From: Corynebacterium lubricantis DSM 45231
Lineage (GTDB): Bacteria > Actinomycetota > Actinomycetes > Mycobacteriales > Mycobacteriaceae
Assembly: GCF_000379425.1 (NCBI RefSeq)
Contig: NZ_KB902235.1
Span: 1 to 64,000, forward strand
Length of the DNA stretch: 64,000 bases
Direction of reading: 5' to 3'
How positions within the stretch are numbered: the first letter of the stretch is position 1; each line of letters starts with the position of its first letter. This document shows, piece after piece, positions 18,103-27,750 of this stretch. The position numbers were made by a program, and so were the translations under genes. The notes below the pieces were generated by a model. It saw only the letters and a list, made by a program, of their open reading frames with translations. It did not search any database and was not told where the DNA came from.

Positions 18103-19147
18103 CACCTGCTGCAGCACCGATACCCAGCATCTTCCCATTGCTGACTGCCGGCTCCTGACGAACCTCGTGGCGCACCCGGATCACAGCAGGATCCGGCGCT
18201 TCCACGGTTGCTTCCTCCAAGGCCTCATCGGTGGTCGCTGTCCACGCCGAGACATAGAGCACGACGCGCCAGATCAAGTACAGCACGATCATGAGCGCGA
18301 TAATCGGGCCGAAGGCAGCACCCGCCGGGTTGCCCAAAGCAGACGACACGATCACAGTGGATAGCTGCTTGATCACTTCAAAGATGATCGCGCCTAAGAA
18401 AGCACCCTTCAGGCCGGACTTCCGAGGCACCTTGGTGCGCGGCAGGTACATAATCAGCCACACCATGACCAGGAAGTTCGCCAGAATACCGACGATGATG
18501 GCAACGCCGAAGATGATCCAGCGCAGACCCGGTAGATCACCGAGTCCGATTTGTTCGAGCACCCAGGAGGTTGCCCCAGAGGAACCGATGGCTGTCACGA
18601 GGAATGCCACGGCCAGTGCGATGAGCAGGCCGATCAGCGCGACAAGGTCCCAGAGCTTCTTCATGACGAAGTTTCCGCCCTTGGTCGGCGATAGATTCCA
18701 CATCGCGCCAATGCCGGCACGCAGGTTATTCATCCATCCCAGTCCTGACCACAAAGCTGTCAGAGCACCAACACCCAAGACGGCGTTGCGCTGGGCAATG
18801 GCTTGATCGATGATGTCGTTGACCATCGTGCCCAGTTCTCCCTCCAACGAGGAAGAAATTGAGTCTTGGATTTGCTGCAGCAGATCAGGGCGACCTGCGA
18901 GGAAGATGGCCATTCCGCCGAAGAGCAACATGGCCAACGGGAAGACCGACATTACTGAGAAATAAGTAATGCCCGCTGAGTACTGGTTACCACCAGATTC
19001 CCCGAAGCGGTCTTGCATGCGCATGAGGTGATCCAGGACGGGTGCTTTCTCGCGCACCTTGTCTACTGCCCCCTTGTCGTCTGCGTGGGCTCGTTCGATT
19101 CCGTATTCGTCAGTTTTCTCGGCATTGGGCGCCGTACGTGTAGCCAT
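18062..19147 (-). CDS. YihY/BrkB-family inner membrane protein
   Basis: The 361-residue protein has a hydrophilic N-terminus of about 60 residues followed by six hydrophobic segments of the YihY/BrkB (YhjD-like) family, beginning with YSAGITYFSVMSVFPLAM. Family members are poorly characterised; some are linked to envelope or lipid transport. A C-terminal hydrophobic patch with GAAAGAIGAGAL ends in a short basic tail. It overlaps the convergent carboxypeptidase gene by 41 bp, so neither can have a dedicated terminator in between. Confidence 0.85.
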   Translation of the reverse strand: MATRTAPNAEKTDEYGIERAHADDKGAVDKVREKAPVLDHLMRMQDRFGESGGNQYSAGITYFSVMSVFPLAMLLFGGMAIFLAGRPDLLQQIQDSISSSLEGELGTMVNDIIDQAIAQRNAVLGVGALTALWSGLGWMNNLRAGIGAMWNLSPTKGGNFVMKKLWDLVALIGLLIALAVAFLVTAIGSSGATSWVLEQIGLGDLPGLRWIIFGVAIIVGILANFLVMVWLIMYLPRTKVPRKSGLKGAFLGAIIFEVIKQLSTVIVSSALGNPAGAAFGPIIALMIVLYLIWRVVLYVSAWTATTDEALEEATVEAPDPAVIRVRHEVRQEPAVSNGKMLGIGAAAGAIGAGALALLRRK

Positions 19148-19297
19148 GCTCCTCCTTCCGAAAAATTAAATGAGTCATTATTGATGGTAAATCAATTCAC
19201 TGTCAGCGTGCAGACAGTGAACTGTAACAATCGAGATTCAGGACGTAAGATAGCCTAAGGATGTTATCTAATTAATTCTTTTCGAAAGGGACTTCCC

Positions 19298-19594
19298 ATG
19301 GCACGTTCTAAGGATCAGAAGCGCATTAGCCCTGCAGCCCTCGGCGCAGCAGGCCTGACTGGCTCCGTTGTTGCACTGGGCGGCGCTGCAACCGCGACCG
19401 CTGCAGACATCGCAGTGGTCGCACAGCAGGCTGGCGAGCAATACCCAAACTATGGTGCGTGGGCTAGTTCTGGCCTGCAGTGGGAGTGGTTCTATGTCAT
19501 TATCGCTGTGCTCGCAGTGGTCTCGTTGGTCGTGACCATCTACCTCTCCGGTAAGAACAGCCGTCGCAACGGTCGTCGTGAAGGCGGCCTCTAA
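19298..19594 (+). CDS. Small membrane protein of unknown function
   Basis: The 98-residue product has a basic N-terminus (MARSKDQKR), an Ala/Gly-rich weak hydrophobic stretch (residues 12-45), a short exposed region with QYPNYGAWASSGLQWEWF and one strong transmembrane helix (about 64-85), then a basic tail ending in RRNGRREGGL. The start is supported by GAAAGGGA seven to eight bases before the ATG. I do not recognise a family. The transcript ends at a strong hairpin 18 bp downstream. The upstream 150 bp is AT-rich and should contain its promoter. Confidence 0.7.
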   Translation: MARSKDQKRISPAALGAAGLTGSVVALGGAATATAADIAVVAQQAGEQYPNYGAWASSGLQWEWFYVIIAVLAVVSLVVTIYLSGKNSRRNGRREGGL

Positions 19595-19611
19595 GCCTGA
19601 GCAAGACACAG

Positions 19612-19656
19612 AAAAGCGTTAGCTGAATTCGTATCGGATCCAGCTAACGCTTTTTT
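19612..19656. terminator. Bidirectional intrinsic terminator
   Basis: A perfect 14-bp inverted repeat (AAAAGCGTTAGCTG at 19612-19625 and its complement at 19641-19654) is followed by a six-T run on the plus strand and flanked by four A residues that give T's on the minus strand. It serves the small membrane protein gene and the convergent trpS. Confidence 0.9.
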
Positions 19657-19667
19657 AGTGCGCGCAT

Positions 19668-20684
<1,017 letters not shown>

Positions 20685-20757
20685 TTAGTCTAGTCAGGTC
20701 GCAGCACGCGCGACGCTTTAACCCGGCAAGCTACTCATGCTACCTGCAGCAGCATGA

Positions 20758-21015
20758 TTACTGTGCTGTGGTGTCACCCTTGTGCTTGTAGTGCGATGCG
20801 TCATCGTCGCGGCCATCGTAGATAGGCACGCCACTGGCAAGACCACGTGGGGTCTTGATCTTGCCGGTGGAGACGAGGTAGAGAACGTGACCGAGCATGA
20901 CCAACGAGAACGCCAGACCAATCCAACCGAGCACCGTGTAGTTAAACATGATGCCAAGGATGGACAGGGTGAGTATTAGGAACGCCACAAGCAATTCGAT
21001 AATAACTAGGACCAT
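20758..21015 (-). CDS. Small two-helix membrane protein
   Basis: This 85-residue protein has two hydrophobic helices (residues 3-22 and 28-48 by inspection), separated by a short turn, and a polar C-terminus with GKIKTPRGLASGVPIYDGRDDD. I do not recognise a characterised family. The ATG at 21015 is preferred to the TTG two codons earlier. It lies upstream of trpS in the same direction and diverges from the GntR operon. Confidence 0.65.
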   Translation of the reverse strand: MVLVIIELLVAFLILTLSILGIMFNYTVLGWIGLAFSLVMLGHVLYLVSTGKIKTPRGLASGVPIYDGRDDDASHYKHKGDTTAQ

Positions 21016-21102
21016 GCCCAATAGTTTAGTCTATAAGTCCCGGTAACACCATATTTTTTCAAACCCTTGCGGTGCAGGTCATAACAATCTAAGGTTACCC
21101 AC

Positions 21103-21459
21103 ATGAGTGGTAAACCCATATACCGACAGATTGCCGACGAGCTACGTGATCTCATCGGATCAGGCCAGCTCGCGGCCGGTGATCGCATGCCCTCGACCAA
21201 CGAGTTGTCCAAATATCACTCGGTCAATCCCACCACTTCAGCCAAAGCACTGACCACGCTGTTCGATGAGGGACTCCTAGAAAAGCGCCGCGGGCTGGGC
21301 ATGTTTGTCCTCCCCACCGCCCAGGCAAAAGTACTGGCCACCAGGCGCGACAATTTCGCAACGGACTTCATCAGGCCGCTCCTTGCCGAGGCCGCTCACC
21401 TGCACATCTACCCCGACCAGCTCACCGCCATGATCGCCCTTGAGAGGAGCAAGCTATGA
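21103..21459 (+). CDS. GntR-family regulator, YtrA-type
   Basis: The 118-residue protein has an N-terminal winged helix (PIYRQIADELRDLIGSGQLA, then GDRMPSTNELSKYHSVNPTT) and only a short C-terminal helical part. This matches the YtrA subfamily of GntR regulators, which usually control an adjacent ABC transporter operon. Its stop overlaps the start of the ATPase gene (ATGA at 21456). Autorepression of the three-gene operon is likely from family knowledge. The ligand is unknown; YtrA systems often respond to cell-wall-active compounds. Confidence 0.88.
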   Translation: MSGKPIYRQIADELRDLIGSGQLAAGDRMPSTNELSKYHSVNPTTSAKALTTLFDEGLLEKRRGLGMFVLPTAQAKVLATRRDNFATDFIRPLLAEAAHLHIYPDQLTAMIALERSKL

Positions 21460-22145
21460 CTTCCCCACTTCCTGCCGGTAGCTACGGGCTCATCGGACCC
21501 AATGGCGCCGGAAAAACCTACTATCTGCGCTCCCTTTTCGGCCCAGGCACAGCTTCTGTCCCCGCCAGCGCGGATGCACTCTTTGCCGGGGACACCGTCG
21601 GCCACCACCTTGCGGTCGCGCGCAGTGCTAAAGCCTTAAACAACGCTTACCTCGACGAATTCGATGAAAGCGCACACATCACCGACCTGTCGGTGGGTCA
21701 ACGTCGCCTGCTCACTATCGCAGTAGCGCTCGCCGCCGAGGAAGAGATCGTGCTTCTCGACGAGCCCTTTGACGGCCTCGACATTGATAGCCGCTCGCGG
21801 ATCCGAGAGCTCTTAATTGACAGTCATTCCGACAAGCAGACGTTAATCATTGCCTCGCATCGTGCTGAAGATTTCGTCGGTCTCGTCGATTCCATTATCA
21901 CCGTTTTCGACCGGCAGGTGTCCACACCGGTCGCGCTCGATGAGGTGCGCTACCAATTCCCTACGTTCAAGGGGCCAAAGTACGAGATGCAGGCGCTCGT
22001 CGCAAAGCGTCGTGTCATTGCTAGCGAAGAGCTCGGTCCGATCGTGCGTGTCACGTTGGCAGAGCCGCTTGACGACGAGCGGGCGAGCTACCCCGACGAC
22101 TTCGAATTGATCAATCTTCTCGCCTCACGAAAGGACGCACGATGA
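21456..22145 (+). CDS. ABC transporter ATP-binding protein
   Basis: The 229-residue ATPase has Walker A GPNGAGKTYYL near residue 14, a signature DLSVGQRRL and Walker B EEIVLLDEPFDGLD. The ABC core is short because the usual Q-loop region between Walker A and the signature is reduced to about 50 residues. The C-terminal 60 residues lack a known domain. It overlaps both neighbours by 4 bp, so the regulator, ATPase and membrane protein form one translationally coupled unit. The direction of transport cannot be told, but such regulator-linked systems are usually exporters. Confidence 0.88.
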   Translation: MTSPLPAGSYGLIGPNGAGKTYYLRSLFGPGTASVPASADALFAGDTVGHHLAVARSAKALNNAYLDEFDESAHITDLSVGQRRLLTIAVALAAEEEIVLLDEPFDGLDIDSRSRIRELLIDSHSDKQTLIIASHRAEDFVGLVDSIITVFDRQVSTPVALDEVRYQFPTFKGPKYEMQALVAKRRVIASEELGPIVRVTLAEPLDDERASYPDDFELINLLASRKDAR

Positions 22146-22855
22146 AACAGTTCATAGGCCCCACCCACGGGGCACTTCCCTGGGGGTGCTTCCTATTCAT
22201 CGGCCTCGTCGCTGCTGCCGGGCGCTTTTTCCTTCTCGACGGCGGATTGTGGACCTACCTAGCCATGGTCGGCATCACCCTAGTCATGGCGTATCTGGCG
22301 CGGAACTGGCAGGCCAAAAACCAACTCGGCATGGAGTTTGGCCGCTGGCTGCGCGGCGGGTTGACCCTCGGTGCCGGTGGCGCGCTCATCATCGCGGCCT
22401 GCACCACACCGGCCGCCGTGATCATGCAACGCAACAGTCCCTATTACACCTGGTACGACCGTTTCCTGATCACCTACGGGGATACGTGGACCATGGATAC
22501 CAACGGGGCGCCGTACGTGGCGAACCGCTCGGGACAAGACGTGGGAACGGTGACATTGACGATTGTACTCACGCTGTTTGTCGCAGCCGTGGCGGCCACT
22601 GCGGGCATCGCGCTAGGACTGCTTGCGGGCCGTGTAAAGCGCGCGATGGGATTTGTAGCGGCGCTCATTGCGATCCCACTTGTGGTGGCTGCGATTATCT
22701 TCGTGTTGATCCCTCGGAATCAAGGCATGGCCACGATGGATCTCACGTCCACACCCGTACTGCAATTCCTGTCGCTCGGGATGAGCGCCGCCATCATTCT
22801 TGTGCTCAGCGCGCGGATCATTAACAAGGCGCGCAGCGCAGCTGCGAACCCCTAA
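22142..22855 (+). CDS. ABC transporter membrane protein (putative permease)
   Basis: The 237-residue protein has about six hydrophobic segments and one exposed region between helices 3 and 4 (residues 100-135) with NSPYYTWYDRFLITYGDTW. It has no clear family motif and is assigned as the permease because it follows the ATPase with an ATGA overlap. Its TAA overlaps the TAG of the convergent TRIC-like gene in the tetranucleotide CTAA. Confidence 0.75.
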   Translation: MKQFIGPTHGALPWGCFLFIGLVAAAGRFFLLDGGLWTYLAMVGITLVMAYLARNWQAKNQLGMEFGRWLRGGLTLGAGGALIIAACTTPAAVIMQRNSPYYTWYDRFLITYGDTWTMDTNGAPYVANRSGQDVGTVTLTIVLTLFVAAVAATAGIALGLLAGRVKRAMGFVAALIAIPLVVAAIIFVLIPRNQGMATMDLTSTPVLQFLSLGMSAAIILVLSARIINKARSAAANP

Positions 22856-23658
22856 GTGGCGGGCTCGGGTTCTGGGCCTTCGTCGTCACGCTTTTTGCGA
22901 CTCGTGGGCTTGGTCTCCTGGATCTTGCGCACCTTGCGCACTACCTTGCGCGCTCCAGGCAGACGCTTCGCCTGGCGGCGCAGCACCTGATACGAGATGC
23001 GACTCCGCGGGTCATAATTGGCCACCTGCTCGTCGTCATATTCATAAACCGGCAGCGACCAGTTGAACTTCAGCGACAGCAGGCGCGTGATGAACACGAA
23101 CAGCACGGTGATAATCGCCGTCGCCCATTCATCGACACCCACCCACGTCAGGAACATATACAGCAGCGCACCGAGGACCGCGATGGAGGCGTAGAGCTCC
23201 TGGCGGAAGACAAGTGGCACGCGATCGGAGAGCACGTCGCGCAAGATACCGCCGGAAACACCCGTGGCCACCGAGGCAACAATAGTGATGATGATGCCGT
23301 GGCCCATCGACATCGCCGTTTGGGCGCCAAGCACCACGAAGGCTGACAGGCCCACTGCGTCGGCAACCATGAAGAACTTGCGCAGCTGATACATCAGCCA
23401 ACTAATCCGCACCGTCACCACGGAGGCAATCACCACAATGAGGAGATAGAGCGGTTGCTCCACCCAGGTCAGCGGGTAATTATCCAAAATAATGTCGCGG
23501 ACAGTACCGCCGCCGAGCGCTGTGAGGGCACCCAAGGTGATCACACCGAACAGGTCCATCCGCATGCGGCCGGCCGCCACCGCTGCCGTCATTGCCTCGG
23601 CGACAATGCCGATCACGAAAAGCACCGTGAGCAGGTCAGCGGTGTCGAACTCTCCCAT
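22852..23658 (-). CDS. UPF0126/TRIC-like cation channel protein
   Basis: The protein has two copies of the UPF0126 (YadS/TRIC) three-helix unit: the first at about residues 8-95 with GGGTVRDIILDNYPLTW, the second at about 95-180 with GVSGGILRDVLSDRVPLVF. Bacterial TRIC homologues form trimeric potassium-permeable channels, and some UPF0126 members are linked to glycine uptake. A hydrophilic, basic C-terminal tail of about 70 residues is present. I chose the ATG at 23658 because GGGGGAATTG precedes it at proper spacing. Confidence 0.85.
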   Translation of the reverse strand: MGEFDTADLLTVLFVIGIVAEAMTAAVAAGRMRMDLFGVITLGALTALGGGTVRDIILDNYPLTWVEQPLYLLIVVIASVVTVRISWLMYQLRKFFMVADAVGLSAFVVLGAQTAMSMGHGIIITIVASVATGVSGGILRDVLSDRVPLVFRQELYASIAVLGALLYMFLTWVGVDEWATAIITVLFVFITRLLSLKFNWSLPVYEYDDEQVANYDPRSRISYQVLRRQAKRLPGARKVVRKVRKIQETKPTSRKKRDDEGPEPEPAT

Positions 23659-23707
23659 CAATTCCCCCCAAGTTGCAGGCTATTAGCTCGCCTAACCTTA
23701 CTGCGCC

Positions 23708-24604
23708 CTAAGCGTAAGTTACTAGTAGTGGCGCGTGGTCGCTCCACCGCTCCTCCACCGTGGGGACCTTCTCCACCCAGGTCCGCTCGGCGCGCTCCAG
23801 CATGGCCTTGGTGGCCGCTTGGTAATCGATGCGCCACCCGGCGTTGTTGTTGAAGGCCTGGCCGCGGTAGGTCCACCAGGTGTATGGCGCATCTTCGGGG
23901 TGCAGGCGACGCGCGACGTCGAACCACTGCGGGTTCGCATTCGCTTCACGACGAAGGTCCGACCGGTAGTCCACCGCACCGAAGTATTCACCCGCGGTGG
24001 GTTTGGGCTGTGGCTCCTCGTCTGGGAAGGAACCGAAGATGGAATCCATAAACGCCCGCTCATCCGGCAGCACACCGGACTTCTTCTGGTTTGTCTTGAA
24101 ATTCTTCAGGTCCTGCTGGCGGTGACAGATATTCCAGTCACCGGCGATGATCATGTTCGGGTTGGCTTCTGCGAGCTCGCCCAACTTCGGTTCGAATTCA
24201 TCGAGGAAGCGGTATTTTTCGTCCTGCTTCTCGGTGCCCGTGCTGCCGGATGGCAGGTACAGGCTGCCCACGCGCACGTCTCCTGCGGTGGCGGTGATCA
24301 ACCGGCCCGCGTCAGCAAAGCTGCCAAAGCCTACCTCCACATCGGTCAGTGGGGTGCGGGACAAAATGCCCACACCAGCACGGCCCTTCGCTGCGGCCGG
24401 AGCCACGGCTAGGTGCCAGCCGTTGTCCAGCGCTGGGGCGAGCGCTTCTTCGGATTGCTCCTCGGTGGCGCGCACTTCCTGCATTAACACGATGTCAGCT
24501 GGGGTCTGATCAAGCCAGGCGATCATGCCGGGATTGATGTCACTGCGGATTTTTGTTGCGGCACGGATGCCGTTCACATTCACACTTGCGATGGTCACAC
24601 TCAT
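23708..24604 (-). CDS. xth: Exodeoxyribonuclease III
   Basis: This AP endonuclease/3'-5' exonuclease acts in base excision repair. The 298-residue product shows the endonuclease/exonuclease/phosphatase fold: ASVNVNGIRAA at the start, the metal-binding QEVR, the active-site loop IIAGDWNICH and the C-terminal SDHAPLLV with the catalytic His. Length and start agree with the family. It lies alone, divergent from icd. Confidence 0.93.
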   Translation of the reverse strand: MSVTIASVNVNGIRAATKIRSDINPGMIAWLDQTPADIVLMQEVRATEEQSEEALAPALDNGWHLAVAPAAAKGRAGVGILSRTPLTDVEVGFGSFADAGRLITATAGDVRVGSLYLPSGSTGTEKQDEKYRFLDEFEPKLGELAEANPNMIIAGDWNICHRQQDLKNFKTNQKKSGVLPDERAFMDSIFGSFPDEEPQPKPTAGEYFGAVDYRSDLRREANANPQWFDVARRLHPEDAPYTWWTYRGQAFNNNAGWRIDYQAATKAMLERAERTWVEKVPTVEERWSDHAPLLVTYA

Positions 24605-24649
24605 GGTTGCTTATGGTAGCTGAGTGCCTCGACATGGCCCGAGACGCGA

Positions 24650-24697
24650 CCTAATAGCCGGCCTAGTACCCTGCCCTGTACCCGACCTAGTACCCGA
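24650..24697. repeat. Four degenerate 12-bp tandem repeats upstream of icd
   Basis: Units begin at 24650, 24662, 24674 and 24686 with an exact 12-bp period. They read CCTAATAGCCGG, CCTAGTACCCTG, CCCTGTACCCGA and CCTAGTACCCGA. The array lies in the 231-bp region between xth and icd, about 140 bp before the icd start. Its function is unknown. Confidence 0.8.
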
Positions 24698-24835
24698 TTG
24701 TGATGTAACACGTTTCTAGTTCAACCGTGGGATCGGACACACTTTCTCCCCTAAACGGACTTAACAGTACGTCCATTCTGTTGAATCCGGGTAAGGTAGT
24801 GAGCGAATTGCTCATTAATTATATAGGGAGTGACA

Positions 24836-27052
24836 TTGGCTAAGATTATCTGGACCCGTACAGACGAGGCGCCGTTGCTGGCAACCTACTCGTTCAAGCC
24901 TATCGTTGAGGCATTTGCTTCCAACGCAGGCATCGACGTTGAAACCCGCGATATTTCGCTGGCAGGCCGCATCATTGCACAGTTCCCTGAACGTCTGAAC
25001 GACAACCAGAAGCTCGACGATGCCCTGGCAGGACTTGGCGATCTGGCAAAGACTCCAGAAGCTAACATCATCAAGCTGCCAAACATCTCGGCATCCCTGG
25101 TTCAGCTCAAGGCTGCCATCGCCGAGCTGCAGGCAGCAGGCTACGACGTACCTGACTACCCAGACAACCCAACCACCGACGAGGAAAAGGACATCGCGTC
25201 CCGCTACTCCAAGGTCACCGGTTCCGCAGTGAACCCAGTGCTGCGCGAAGGTAACTCCGATCGCCGCGCACCACAGGCTGTGAAGAACTTTGCGAAGAAG
25301 CACCCACACTCCATGGGCGCATGGTCGAAGGACTCCAAGACCGCTGTGGCCACCATGGATGACAACGACTTCCGCCACAACGAGAAGTCCGTCATCTTCG
25401 ATTCTGCAGACACCCTGAAGATCCAGCTGGTTGCTGCTGACGGCACCACCCAGGTTCTCAAGGATGACCTAAAGGTGCTCGAAGGCGAGGTGCTTGACGC
25501 AACCTTCATGTCCGCCAAGGCACTTGATGCATTCCTGCTCGAGCAGGTTGCAAAGGCTAAGGAGCAGGGCGTTCTCTTCTCCACCCACCTCAAGGCCACC
25601 ATGATGAAGGTCTCCGACCCCATCCTCTTCGGCCACGTCGTGCGCGCATTCTTCAAGGATGTCTTCGACAAGTACGGCGAGGAGCTGCTGGCAGCTGGCC
25701 TCAACGGCGAAAACGGCCTCGGCGCAATTTACGCCGGTCTGGAGAAGCTGGACAACGGTGCAGAAATCAAGGCTGCTTTCGATCAGGCTCTGCAGGACGG
25801 ACCTGACCTGGCCATGGTGAATTCCAGCAAGGGCATCACCAACCTGCATGTTCCTTCCGACGTCATCGTCGATGCGTCCATGCCTGCGATGATCCGCACC
25901 TCCGGCCACATGTGGAACGCAGACGACCAGGAGCAGGACACCCTCGCTGTTATCCCTGACTCCTCCTACGCTGGTGTCTACCAGACTGTCATCGAGGACT
26001 GCCAGGCAAACGGCGCTTACGACCCAACCACCATGGGCACCGTGCCAAACGTTGGCCTGATGGCTCAGAAGGCTGAAGAGTACGGCTCCCACGACAAGAC
26101 CTTCAAGGTTGCCAACGACGGCACCATGCAGGTTGTCGATTCCTCTGGCAACGTTGTGCTTGAGCACGAGGTTGAAGAGGGCGATATCTGGCGCGCAGTG
26201 CAGACCAAGGATGCTCCAATCCGCGACTGGGTCAAGCTCGCCGTCAACCGCGCACGCCTGTCCGGAATGAAGACCATCTTCTGGCTGGACCCAGAGCGCG
26301 CACACGATCGCAACATCTCCGACCTGGTACAGAAGTACCTGGGCGACCACGACACCGAGGGCCTGGACATCTCCATCCTCAGCCCAGTGGAAGCAACCCA
26401 GGTCACCATCGATCGCATCCGCAAGGGCGAGGACACCATCTCGGTGACCGGTAACGTCCTGCGTGACTACAACACCGACCTCTTCCCTATCCTCGAGCTG
26501 GGTACCTCTGCGAAGATGCTGTCTGTGGTTCCACTGATGGCTGGCGGCGGCCTCTTCGAGACCGGTGCAGGCGGCTCCGCACCCAAGCACGTCCAGCAGG
26601 TTCAGGCAGAAAACCACCTGCGCTGGGACTCCCTGGGTGAGTACCTCGCGCTGGCTGAGTCTTTCCGCCACGAGCAGAACAACAACGACAACGCTCAGGC
26701 TGGCGTGTTGGCTGACACCCTGGATCGCGCAACCGAAACCCTGCTCAACGAGGGCAAGAGCCCTTCGCGCAAGGTCGGCGAGATCGACGACCGTGGCTCC
26801 CACTTCTACCTGGCTAAGTACTGGGCTGAGGAGCTGGCTGCACAGACCGAGGATGCTTCCTTGGCTGAGACCTTCAAGCCAGTCGCTGAGGTACTCGGTG
26901 CCGGCGAAGAGCAGATCGCGCAAGAGCTGCTCGACGTGCAGGGCTCCGCTGCTGATCTCGGCGGTTACTACCTGCCAAGCGAAGAGAAGCTCAACGAAGT
27001 GATGCGTCCTTCCGCAACCTTCAACAAGGTCATCGACGAGCTAAAGAAGTAA
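24836..27052 (+). CDS. icd: Isocitrate dehydrogenase, NADP-dependent, monomeric type
   Basis: The enzyme oxidatively decarboxylates isocitrate to 2-oxoglutarate and is a main NADPH source. It is the large monomeric form (about 80 kDa) known from Corynebacterium and Azotobacter, not the common dimer. From the TTG at 24836 it has 738 residues and begins [19 protein letters not shown], the same N-terminus as known homologues. GGGAG lies 5 bases before that TTG. A GTG at 24830 would add two residues but overlaps this ribosome binding site. Substrate-binding stretches such as [10 protein letters not shown] and the C-terminal [18 protein letters not shown] are conserved. Confidence 0.97.
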   Translation: MAKIIWTRTDEAPLLATYSFKPIVEAFASNAGIDVETRDISLAGRIIAQFPERLNDNQKLDDALAGLGDLAKTPEANIIKLPNISASLVQLKAAIAELQAAGYDVPDYPDNPTTDEEKDIASRYSKVTGSAVNPVLREGNSDRRAPQAVKNFAKKHPHSMGAWSKDSKTAVATMDDNDFRHNEKSVIFDSADTLKIQLVAADGTTQVLKDDLKVLEGEVLDATFMSAKALDAFLLEQVAKAKEQGVLFSTHLKATMMKVSDPILFGHVVRAFFKDVFDKYGEELLAAGLNGENGLGAIYAGLEKLDNGAEIKAAFDQALQDGPDLAMVNSSKGITNLHVPSDVIVDASMPAMIRTSGHMWNADDQEQDTLAVIPDSSYAGVYQTVIEDCQANGAYDPTTMGTVPNVGLMAQKAEEYGSHDKTFKVANDGTMQVVDSSGNVVLEHEVEEGDIWRAVQTKDAPIRDWVKLAVNRARLSGMKTIFWLDPERAHDRNISDLVQKYLGDHDTEGLDISILSPVEATQVTIDRIRKGEDTISVTGNVLRDYNTDLFPILELGTSAKMLSVVPLMAGGGLFETGAGGSAPKHVQQVQAENHLRWDSLGEYLALAESFRHEQNNNDNAQAGVLADTLDRATETLLNEGKSPSRKVGEIDDRGSHFYLAKYWAEELAAQTEDASLAETFKPVAEVLGAGEEQIAQELLDVQGSAADLGGYYLPSEEKLNEVMRPSATFNKVIDELKK

Positions 27053-27083
27053 TTCTTCACCTTTAACTGATCTTCACCGATGA

Positions 27084-27113
27084 AGCGGGGCCCTGAACGG
27101 GTCCCGCTTTTTC
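27084..27113 (+). terminator. Intrinsic terminator of icd
   Basis: AAGCGGGGCCC pairs with GGGTCCCGCTT (with G-T pairs) around a short TGAAC loop, followed by TTTTT. It lies 32 bp after the icd stop. Confidence 0.88.
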
Positions 27114-27140
27114 GTGCGTTTTTTCGTTAGTGTTTGAGGT

Positions 27141-27737
27141 ATGAAACTCACACTTTTTGGCCAGTCCACCGTCCAGCTCGCAGCCCCTCAGGGCCGCATT
27201 GTCATCGACCCGGGTAACCTCACCGATAATCCGCGTCTCGACGACGCCGACGCCATTCTTGTCACGCATATCCATCCGGATCATTGCGACGAGGAGGCGA
27301 TTCTCGCCTCCGGCTTGCCTGTCTGGGGTCCGCAGTCGGTCGTCGATAAGCTTGGTACTGGAACGGTAGTGAAATCCGGCGAAACTGTTAATGTGCTTGG
27401 CCAGGAAATCCAGGTCGTCGGCGAGATTCATGAGGTGATTCACCCGGATCTGCCACGTCCGGAGAATGTCGGTTACTTCATCGACGGTGTGCTCCACCCC
27501 GGCGACGAATTCATTGAGCTCGACGGTGTACGCGTGCTACTGATGCCGATTGCGTGCCCGTGGGTCAAGGGCGAGTACGCCGCCGATTGGGCCCGTGGCA
27601 TTAATGCCGAGCTGACTATTCCGATCCACGACGAAGTTCTTTCCGCGAAGGGCAAGAACCTCTACGACAACGTGTATAAGAATCTGCAGGTGCCCGGCTA
27701 CCAGCGCGTGGACCATGGCGTCGAGGTTGACGTATAA
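27141..27737 (+). CDS. Metallo-beta-lactamase fold hydrolase
   Basis: The 198-residue protein has the MBL metal motif THIHPDHCDEEA (HxHxDH, residues 37-42) and a later conserved IHDEV near the C-terminus. It resembles UPF0173/L-ascorbate-6-phosphate lactonase-like proteins (GQSTVQLAAPQGRIVIDPG at the N-terminus). The substrate is unknown. It follows icd in the same direction but is separated from it by a terminator. It ends 13 bp before the convergent BCCT gene. Confidence 0.85.
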   Translation: MKLTLFGQSTVQLAAPQGRIVIDPGNLTDNPRLDDADAILVTHIHPDHCDEEAILASGLPVWGPQSVVDKLGTGTVVKSGETVNVLGQEIQVVGEIHEVIHPDLPRPENVGYFIDGVLHPGDEFIELDGVRVLLMPIACPWVKGEYAADWARGINAELTIPIHDEVLSAKGKNLYDNVYKNLQVPGYQRVDHGVEVDV

Positions 27738-27750
27738 ACGCCTGCCCCAA

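Noticed and set aside
19246..19262. Second DtxR-like element before the small membrane protein gene
   Set aside because: Only TAGCCTAA is shared with the consensus; the flanks do not match.
23678..23700. DtxR-like iron box upstream of the TRIC-like gene
   Set aside because: GCCTAACCT matches one half of the DtxR consensus well, but the other half is poor (about 13 of 19 positions) and no iron gene is adjacent.
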